Assembly (NCBI GenBank): GCA_002403855.1
Contig: DHIO01000035.1
Location: 73,460 to 121,099 of the forward strand
Length of the DNA stretch: 47,640 bases
Direction: 5' to 3'
Source of the DNA: Acidimicrobiia bacterium UBA4744
GTDB taxonomy: Bacteria > Actinomycetota > Acidimicrobiia > Spongiisociales > UBA4744
The notes under the pieces were generated by a model, which saw only the letters and a list, made by a program, of their open reading frames with translations, was not told the DNA's origin and did no database searches. Of the stretch, positions 41,947 through 47,640 are shown piece after piece. The stretch's first letter is position 1. Each line of letters starts with the position of its first letter. Made by a program: the position numbers and the translations under genes.

Positions 41947-42603
41947 TCAGACCCCTAGGAGGGACTTGCAGAGTTCAACGGCCGCGGCGGCGTCCGGAGC
42001 GAACCCATCGGCTCCGATCTCGTTGACCCAACGCTCGCTGACGGCACCGCCCCCGACCAGGAGCTTGTATTTCTCCCGCACGCCGACCTCTTCGAAGAGT
42101 TTGACCGTGCGGCGCTGCATGGGGAGCGTGGTCGTCATCAAGGCAGACATGCCGACGATATCGGCGTTCTCGCTCTCGGCCGTCTCCAGAAAGGCACTCG
42201 GCTTGACGTTGCGGCCCAGATTGACCACTTCGAATCCATTGGCGCTCAGCAGCGAAGTGACGATGTTTTGACCGATGTCGTGAATATCTCCTTCGACTGT
42301 GCCGATCACGACCTTGCCGAGGGTCGTCACCACCTTGCCCTGTGCTTCGATCGCGGCTTCCAGCAGCCCTCCGGCCCTCTTGGCCGCCTCACCGGAAAGC
42401 ATCAGCTCGGGAAGGAAGATCCGGAATTCCTGGAAGTTTTCGCCTACCTCGGTGAGCGTGGGCACGAGGACTTCCTTGATGAGCTCCAGAGGGTCTACCC
42501 CGTCGTCCAGGGCCCGGCGGGTGAAAGATTCGGCCGCCTCCTCGTCGCCCTCGTGCAGCGCCGTGCTCAGGCCCTCACGAATCTCTTCTGGTATCTCGGC
42601 CAT
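41947..42603 (-). CDS. Corrinoid (B12-binding) protein, MtmC/MtbC type
   Basis: A 218-residue methyl carrier with a helical cap (RIFLPELMLSGEAAK), D106-I-H108-D-I-G111, SALMTTT and GGGAVSERW. The ATG at 42603 has GAAGGG upstream; the longer frame runs into the previous methyltransferase. It follows the clade 3 methyltransferase at 42618-44018 by 14 bases, which is its likely donor. The two adjacent corrinoid proteins differ throughout, so they are probably dedicated to different methyltransferases and are not copies of one another. Confidence 0.94.
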   Translation of the reverse strand: MAEIPEEIREGLSTALHEGDEEAAESFTRRALDDGVDPLELIKEVLVPTLTEVGENFQEFRIFLPELMLSGEAAKRAGGLLEAAIEAQGKVVTTLGKVVIGTVEGDIHDIGQNIVTSLLSANGFEVVNLGRNVKPSAFLETAESENADIVGMSALMTTTLPMQRRTVKLFEEVGVREKYKLLVGGGAVSERWVNEIGADGFAPDAAAAVELCKSLLGV

Positions 42604-42617
42604 GGCTGCACCCTTCT

Positions 42618-44018
42618 CTATTGCGCCTGCAACGCTTGTTTCCAGCCCCCATCGATATCGAGGCCCAGTTTGGTGATTTCTCCTGCCACCCGTTCGTACA
42701 TGTCCAGCCATTCCTCGGTCGGTTCGAGCAAATCGACGTCGTAGAGCTCGGGGAAAGGTTTGCCGCGATCCGGGTCGGGAAGTCTGTCCTCGTACCGGTT
42801 GAGAAACTCGAGCACGTAACCGTTGGCATCCTCACGAGACATGCCCAGGCTGGCATGGCACACCTGGGCGTTGAATCGAGCCTCCAAACCGGTGTAGACG
42901 TCGGTATCGGTTCCTCCCGTACAACCGACTCCTCCCTGATGGAGCCCGGAAACGGTGGTGGCGACCGAACCGGCGGCAACTTCCCACAGAAGGTCGGTCG
43001 TGCCGGGCCCCGAACGGCAATATATGGCGTCGATCATGAGAATCGGCGTGTTGCGGGTCAGGGCCTGGCCGCCCAGTGCGTAGATCCACAAACCCATCCG
43101 GTCGGTGTTATTGACGCTCATCAAACCCATGTGGCCGTAGATGTGATACGAGGGGCTGTAGCAGACCGTTCCGAGGAGGTGCTCGGCAACCGTGACGACC
43201 GCAGTTCCCTCGGCTCCTCCTCCCATGCCACCGATCAAGGGCGTCAGGAGGTCGACGATATGCATGCCGACGCTCTGCATTTGGGGTACCCGGGATAGCT
43301 GGTCGTAGTCGGTCTTCAGCTCCACCATCTGGGCGACTAGGAAGGCATCGGAGGGACGGAGACCTCGTTCGGCGTCGATGGCGGCCATCTTCCCCTGGGC
43401 GGTGATTGGGGTGGCCACATCGTTGATATGCATTCCGGGCCGGCCCGCCTTGCTCACGGCGTCCCGGGCCACCGACGCGGCCTGGCGCGCTCCGAGGATC
43501 TCGGTGGGCGTCCTGGGGATGATCCTCCGCCCCATGTAGGTGGCAACCGATCCCGACCCCAGGCAGTCCACGAGAGGTTCGCGGGCACAACTTTGCAGGA
43601 TGAGGGGGTGATTCTCTTCCGTGCAGGGGGTGCCGGTCGGGGCGCTGTGCACGACGCAGCGCCGGATGCTCTCGATCCCCCGGTGCTGCATAACGACGGC
43701 GTCCTTGCCGGTTCCGAGCACCACCCGGCTCGGAGCCGCCGCCACGATCTCCTCGATTTCGTCGCGAGCCAGCATGATGCGCCGCTCTGTGCTCTGGTTG
43801 TAGACGCCGGTAGTGGCCAGCAGATCGAGACCGGCCTGGTAGAGCCGGTCGGCCATGTCGTCGTCGCTGGGGACGAGGACCTCGGAGTCGAATTCCAGCC
43901 CGTACCTCTTGACCAGGCCCGGGATCGTCCGGACGATCATGAGGTCGAAGTCGGACTCCTTCATGTATGGACCGGTTTCGGAACGATCCACGATTTCGGC
44001 TATCCAGTCGGTTCTCAT
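42618..44018 (-). CDS. MtmB-family corrinoid methyltransferase without pyrrolysine (clade 3, copy b)
   Basis: A 466-residue MtmB homologue closest to 38446-39867: VDRSETGPYMKESDFDLM, LGTGKDAVVMQHR, KAGRPGMHI (190-198), Asn199 at the pyrrolysine-aligned position, then PITAQGKMAAID, and TGLEARFNAQVCHA. GAGGGA lies about ten bases before the ATG. It lies between a SsnA/TrzN-like amidohydrolase and a corrinoid protein. The N-methyl substrate may therefore be the product or precursor of that amidohydrolase, but this is inferred from position. Confidence 0.9.
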   Translation of the reverse strand: MRTDWIAEIVDRSETGPYMKESDFDLMIVRTIPGLVKRYGLEFDSEVLVPSDDDMADRLYQAGLDLLATTGVYNQSTERRIMLARDEIEEIVAAAPSRVVLGTGKDAVVMQHRGIESIRRCVVHSAPTGTPCTEENHPLILQSCAREPLVDCLGSGSVATYMGRRIIPRTPTEILGARQAASVARDAVSKAGRPGMHINDVATPITAQGKMAAIDAERGLRPSDAFLVAQMVELKTDYDQLSRVPQMQSVGMHIVDLLTPLIGGMGGGAEGTAVVTVAEHLLGTVCYSPSYHIYGHMGLMSVNNTDRMGLWIYALGGQALTRNTPILMIDAIYCRSGPGTTDLLWEVAAGSVATTVSGLHQGGVGCTGGTDTDVYTGLEARFNAQVCHASLGMSREDANGYVLEFLNRYEDRLPDPDRGKPFPELYDVDLLEPTEEWLDMYERVAGEITKLGLDIDGGWKQALQAQ

Positions 44019-44048
44019 TTCGGAGATCCCTCTCGTCCGGCGTGTCTC

Positions 44049-45371
44049 TCAATCTCGGATCGTCGCCAGGGCCCGGCGGGCATCCGCCACCACCTCCTCT
44101 TCAATCATGGTGAGCAAACGGCGATCCTTCATGACCAACCGTCCGTCGATGATGCTGGATTGGACCGATGGAGACTGGAACGCAGAAACGATCCGCTTGA
44201 CCGGGTCGTCGGCATCGAAGTCAACGATCGGAGCGGCCGAGAGGCCCCCGCCGTCGAGCACGATCACATCAGCCTTCTTTCCCACTTCCAGCGATCCGAT
44301 CTCATCGGCCAAACCCAGAGCAGCCGCCCCGCCGTTCGTGGCCATTCCCAGGACTGCTTCGGCCGGAAGGGCCTCGGCTCCCAGGCGGTACTTGTGGATG
44401 ATCGAGGCAACCCTCATCTCGATGAACATGTCGAGGTTGTTGTTGCTGGGAGCGCCGTCCGACCCGATCGCAACCGAGATTCCGCGCGCCAGCATCTCCG
44501 GTATGCGGGCGATGCCCGAGCTGAGTTTGAGGTTGCAGCACGGACAGTGCATGACGTGAGTGCCGGTCTCCTGGAGGACGGTCAGTTCGTCGTCGTCCAG
44601 CCAGATGCAGTGCGCCATCTGTACGTTGGGGCCGACGACACCGATGTGTTCGAGGTATTTGAGATTGCGGCGCCCCCGCTGCTGGAGCATCAGGGGGACT
44701 TCGTATTCGATTTCGCCGGCGTGCCCGTGGATGCCGGCGTTGTTGCGGTCGCTCTCCTGCTTGATCTCCTTGAGGAGTCCCTCCGTGCACCAGACCTGCC
44801 AGCGGGGGGCGAAGCCATACCGGATGCGACCGTCGGCCTTTCCGTGCCAGCGGTGCATGAGGTCGACAGATTCGTTGACGGAGTCTGCGGTTGTTTCCTG
44901 GAGAGCCGGGGGGAGGTTTTCGGTGAGGTCCATCATCGCTTTGCCGGACTGGCCCCGGATCCCGGACTCTTCCATCGCCGTGAACACGCTGTCTTGATGG
45001 TGGACCGTGCCCATGTCGACAATGGCGGTCGTTCCCGACTTGATGATCTCGGCCAAACCCAGCCGGGCCGCGGCATAGAGCGATTCCGGCGTGTGCCGGG
45101 ATTCCAACTCCGTGATGGTGTTCAGCCAGACCAGCAGGGGCTGGTCGTCGGCCTGTCCGCGGAAGAGGCTCTGGCACAGATGAATGTGAGACTGGACGAA
45201 CCCGGGGAGTACCAGACCGCCGGTCGCGTCGATCACTTCGTCGGCCGTTTCGTCGATCCGCGAGGCTATCTCGATGATGCGGTCGTCTTCGATCATCAGA
45301 TCCGCGTCGAGTTGACGCTGCGCGGAGTCCATCGTGATGAGATGCCCGTTTTTGATCAAGATGCGGCTCAT
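44049..45371 (-). CDS. Amidohydrolase, SsnA/TrzN/guanine-deaminase-like
   Basis: A 440-residue full-length metal-dependent hydrolase. The N-terminal beta-sandwich half (LIKNGHLITMD) leads to PGFVQSH62-I-H64. H217 and E220 (HGHAGE), H254 (MAHCIW) and D305 (GSDGAPSNNN) complete the site. Relatives deaminate or dechlorinate ring compounds such as guanine, 8-oxoguanine, adenosine derivatives and s-triazines. The GSDGAPSNNNLD motif resembles the TrzN/AtzA and purine deaminase branches. AGGAGAAT precedes the ATG at 45371. It follows the UroD-family gene by four bases and precedes a clade 3 methyltransferase, which points to a ring substrate carrying both an exocyclic amine and a methyl group. Confidence 0.9.
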   Translation of the reverse strand: MSRILIKNGHLITMDSAQRQLDADLMIEDDRIIEIASRIDETADEVIDATGGLVLPGFVQSHIHLCQSLFRGQADDQPLLVWLNTITELESRHTPESLYAAARLGLAEIIKSGTTAIVDMGTVHHQDSVFTAMEESGIRGQSGKAMMDLTENLPPALQETTADSVNESVDLMHRWHGKADGRIRYGFAPRWQVWCTEGLLKEIKQESDRNNAGIHGHAGEIEYEVPLMLQQRGRRNLKYLEHIGVVGPNVQMAHCIWLDDDELTVLQETGTHVMHCPCCNLKLSSGIARIPEMLARGISVAIGSDGAPSNNNLDMFIEMRVASIIHKYRLGAEALPAEAVLGMATNGGAAALGLADEIGSLEVGKKADVIVLDGGGLSAAPIVDFDADDPVKRIVSAFQSPSVQSSIIDGRLVMKDRRLLTMIEEEVVADARRALATIRD

Positions 45372-45375
45372 ATGC

Positions 45376-46425
45376 TCATTCTCCTGGATATCGACTTCGC
45401 TCCGGACGAGACCGTTGAGTCTGTACGACCATCGCTCTCAGGTTGTCGGAAGACACCGTCGGCATCAAGTCGCATCCCGGCCAGACGGCGTTCACACCAG
45501 ACTCGATTGCTTCGGAGACCGCCGCTCTCACGTCCTGCGGGCTTCCGTCGGCGAGCACCGCCACCGGGTCGATATTGCCAAGGAGCACCTGCGAGTCGCC
45601 GACAACGGTTCGTGACTGTTGCAGGTCGTTGAGCTGATCAACGCTCAGCGCGTCGGCTCCGGCGGTCGCCAGGTGTTCCATGACGAAGTTGGTGTGGCCG
45701 CATACATGGAGCACCCGGGGTTCCGGCAGCTTCGACAGCAACCGGCGCAGCTGGGGGAGTACGAGTTCTTCAAAGGCGGCTGGTCCGATGAAGCCGGGCG
45801 AACCTCCCATCTCGTGGACGGTCAGGTAGTCGGCCCCGGCCTCGTGATAAGCGGCGGCGGTCTCGTCGAGGACTTCGGTGAGAATGTCGAGAAGGCTGCC
45901 CACCGACTCCGGATCCGTTCGGGTTTCCATCACCAGCCCGCCCACCTCGATGAGCATGGACGCAAGCGTGAAGGGTCCAGGCACCCAGGCTCCGATGGCC
46001 AGCCCGTCTTCAAATTCGTCCTTCAGGATCCGGATGGCCTCGCAGACGACCGGGATTCGGCCGCGCTGGCTGAACCCGTTCGGCACGCTCAGCGCCAAGC
46101 CTGCGGCCGTGTCCGCCAGCGGTTCGCCGACTTGGGGGAGAACGGCATCATCGGGTTCGAACTCGATCGACGCACCCAGAACCTCGGCCTCGACACACAT
46201 GTCGAGGGGTACGGCCACCGAGTCGAAACCGAAAAGGCGGTGGGTGCCGGCGGCGGCGGCCGCCATCTTGCGGGCGTCGTGATGAACGTCGGCCAGTTTC
46301 AGTCCGAGACTCTCGAGACCCGGCTGGGTGACGCTGATCAAGCCGCTAAAGCACAGATACCGATCGACCCGTCCACCGGTGAGGAGAGTGAGAACCTCGT
46401 CACGGGGAGAGAGTGTCTCGGTCAT
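45376..46425 (-). CDS. UroD-family cobamide methyltransferase (MtaA/MtbA/CmuA-like)
   Basis: A 349-residue TIM-barrel protein of the uroporphyrinogen decarboxylase superfamily. The zinc-site residues of the methyltransferase branch are present: H240-x-C242 (HVCGHT) and C318 (WPGCD). True UroD enzymes lack this site. MtaA/MtbA move a methyl group from a corrinoid protein to a thiol (coenzyme M), and CmuA-type relatives serve methyl halide and O-demethylation systems. In a bacterium the acceptor might be tetrahydrofolate or another thiol. It is a second type of methyl acceptor enzyme besides the pterin-binding one at 20548-21402. The ATG at 46425 lies four bases after the activase stop. Confidence 0.88.
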   Translation of the reverse strand: MTETLSPRDEVLTLLTGGRVDRYLCFSGLISVTQPGLESLGLKLADVHHDARKMAAAAAGTHRLFGFDSVAVPLDMCVEAEVLGASIEFEPDDAVLPQVGEPLADTAAGLALSVPNGFSQRGRIPVVCEAIRILKDEFEDGLAIGAWVPGPFTLASMLIEVGGLVMETRTDPESVGSLLDILTEVLDETAAAYHEAGADYLTVHEMGGSPGFIGPAAFEELVLPQLRRLLSKLPEPRVLHVCGHTNFVMEHLATAGADALSVDQLNDLQQSRTVVGDSQVLLGNIDPVAVLADGSPQDVRAAVSEAIESGVNAVWPGCDLMPTVSSDNLRAMVVQTQRSRPERSRYPGE

Positions 46426-46428
46426 CGG

Positions 46429-47640
46429 CTAGACATCCATTTCTTCCAGGAACCTGTCGGCCAGCGGATCGGGTCCTCGGTCGGGGATGATCCCGGCAAT
46501 GCTGGGGAAAGTGTGGGACATATGGGGGAAGTTGAGAGCCATCATGAATTGGTTCTGAAAGTCCGGGTCGACGGGGAGTTCTATTCGGTGGATGGTTCGG
46601 GCGAGTTCGACCGCTTCGCGGCGTTTGTCCTTGTTGAGGAGGGCCATGCGGGCGCCGTCGCCCGCGGCGTTGCCGACGGAGTGGACCCGCTCGACTGGGC
46701 AATCCGGGATCATGCCGAGAATGAGGGCCTCGGTCGGGTCGATGTGGGAGCCGAACGCTCCGGCCAGGAGGATCTTGTCGGGTCGTTCCAGTTCCGCCTC
46801 CCGCAGCAGAATCTGGGCGGCGGTGTACAGGGCCGCTTTGGCGAGCTGGATTTGCCGGACGTCCTGGGTGGTGATCGGGATGTCCCGTCCGATGGAGGTC
46901 TCGTCCTCCCAGGCGATGACATACTCCAGACCGAACTCGCCTTCCCGGATGCGGTCCGTCGACGCGGACGGATCTATCCGACCACGGGCATCGAGGACGC
47001 CGACCCGGAACATCTCGGCGATGGCGTCGATGATGGCCGAGCCACAGATTCCCTTCGCAAGGGTGTCGTCTTCCGTACCTTCAATCAGCTGAAAGGAGGG
47101 TTCGAGGGTTTTCGAATCGATGGCTACTCGTTCGATGGCGCCCGGGGCTGCTCGCATGCCGTATTCGATGTGGGCTCCTTCGAAAGCCGGCCCGGTCGGA
47201 GTCGACGTGCAGAGCAGCCGGCGCCGATTGCCGAGCACCAGTTCGGCGTTGGTCCCCACGTCGATGATCAGCATCTCCTCGTCCTGCTTGTGTGGTTCTT
47301 CCGCAATCAAAACGGCCATGTTGTCGGCTCCGACGAAGCTGGCTTCGATCGGCAGCAGATGCACGTTTGCGCTCGGATGTACCGCCAGTCCTAGATCGCG
47401 TGCCTTGAGGTCCAAGGGACGGTGCAGGGTCGGGACATACGGAGCCAAGGCGAGGCTTTTGGTGGGGATGTTGAGCAAGAAGTGGTGCATCGTCGTGTTG
47501 CCCACGACGACGAGTTCGAGGATGTCCTCGGGTGCGAGCTTGGCAGCCCGGCAGGCCTGTCGGAGAAGTTGGTTCAGAGCGGAAACCACCGCCTCGTGGA
47601 GGGTGGCGAGGCCGGTGTCGTTTTCGATTTCGTAGGTCAT
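46429..47640 (-). CDS. ASKHA-type corrinoid activation protein, RACo/RamA-like (5' end cut by window edge)
   Basis: At least 403 residues of the C-terminal ASKHA (DUF4445) part of reductive activators of corrinoid proteins: VVGNTTMHHFLL, LIIDVGTNAEL, KGICGSAIID and LLAGAFGSHIDPTEAL. Family members have about 600-650 residues, with an N-terminal [2Fe-2S] domain. The frame reaches the last base of the window, and the Met at 47640 falls inside the domain, so the start lies outside. It uses ATP to return oxidised Co(II) corrinoid to Co(I). It heads the visible part of the operon of two corrinoid proteins and three methyltransferases. It and the MetH-activation-like protein at 21406 give two separate reactivation routes. 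Confidence 0.9.
   Translation of the reverse strand: MTYEIENDTGLATLHEAVVSALNQLLRQACRAAKLAPEDILELVVVGNTTMHHFLLNIPTKSLALAPYVPTLHRPLDLKARDLGLAVHPSANVHLLPIEASFVGADNMAVLIAEEPHKQDEEMLIIDVGTNAELVLGNRRRLLCTSTPTGPAFEGAHIEYGMRAAPGAIERVAIDSKTLEPSFQLIEGTEDDTLAKGICGSAIIDAIAEMFRVGVLDARGRIDPSASTDRIREGEFGLEYVIAWEDETSIGRDIPITTQDVRQIQLAKAALYTAAQILLREAELERPDKILLAGAFGSHIDPTEALILGMIPDCPVERVHSVGNAAGDGARMALLNKDKRREAVELARTIHRIELPVDPDFQNQFMMALNFPHMSHTFPSIAGIIPDRGPDPLADRFLEEMDV

Noticed and set aside
7409..44018. Pyrrolysine use in the MtmB-family genes
   Set aside because: All seven frames are uninterrupted at the relevant position, and no pylT, pylS or pylBCD gene is visible in the window.
45376..46425. Uroporphyrinogen decarboxylase (haem synthesis)
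   Set aside because: It carries the His-x-Cys and distal Cys zinc site of cobamide methyltransferases and sits among corrinoid genes.
43428..47394. Very long plus-strand open frames (734 codons at 43428-45632, 591 codons at 45619-47394)
   Set aside because: They are antisense to well-recognised methyltransferase, amidohydrolase, UroD-family and activase genes; their translations are rich in Arg, Gly, His and Asp with no domain, as expected for high-GC shadow frames.

Overview
High-GC DNA (about low-to-mid 60s % by eye), densely packed with long co-directional operons in which stop and start codons overlap. GTG and TTG starts are common. The substrate-binding lipoprotein carries a Thr/Glu/Ala-repeat linker of a kind familiar from Acidimicrobiia-like Actinobacteria. 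The likely source is therefore an uncultured actinobacterium; this is an inference, since no marker gene is present.

Layout. (1) 1-831: the end of a nucleoside/purine-type ABC permease. (2) 17998 down to 861, minus strand: a BMP-type ABC transporter (lipoprotein, ATPase, two permeases), a GntR regulator and a nucleoside/guanine-type deaminase. A second GntR regulator follows, heading a run of corrinoid protein, two MtmB-family methyltransferases, a three-subunit molybdenum hydroxylase (set A), an NdmA-like Rieske oxygenase, a CoxG-like protein and an EamA exporter. (3) 18418-22086, plus strand: a self-contained methyl-transfer module of corrinoid protein, MtmB-family protein, methyltetrahydrofolate-type methyltransferase and MetH-activation-like protein. 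(4) 26451 down to 22149, minus strand: a thiamine-binding-like protein, an HTH regulator and molybdenum hydroxylase set B. (5) 26653-32913, plus strand: a compact SsnA-like amidohydrolase, a YgfK-like Fe-S flavoprotein, a decayed MtmB/corrinoid relic and an EamA exporter. (6) 33079-38101, plus strand: an MtmB-family protein translationally coupled to molybdenum hydroxylase set C. (7) 47640 down to 38132, minus strand: an ASKHA corrinoid activase (cut by the window edge), a UroD-family cobamide methyltransferase, a SsnA/TrzN-like amidohydrolase, three MtmB-family proteins, two corrinoid proteins and a small conserved protein.

Central idea. The window holds seven intact MtmB-family (monomethylamine methyltransferase-like) proteins, none with an in-frame amber codon, so none uses pyrrolysine. 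With them are four intact corrinoid proteins, two kinds of downstream methyl acceptor enzyme, two kinds of corrinoid reactivation protein, three xanthine-dehydrogenase-type enzymes, three deaminase/amidohydrolase genes and purine-type transporters. Together they look like an island for taking up N-methylated purines or related N-heterocycles, removing methyl groups onto cobalamin and then tetrahydrofolate, deaminating or hydroxylating the ring, and passing electrons to YgfK- and CoxG-linked acceptors. One Rieske protein resembling caffeine N-demethylases adds a possible oxygen-dependent route. The families are read from the sequence; the shared substrate class is inferred.
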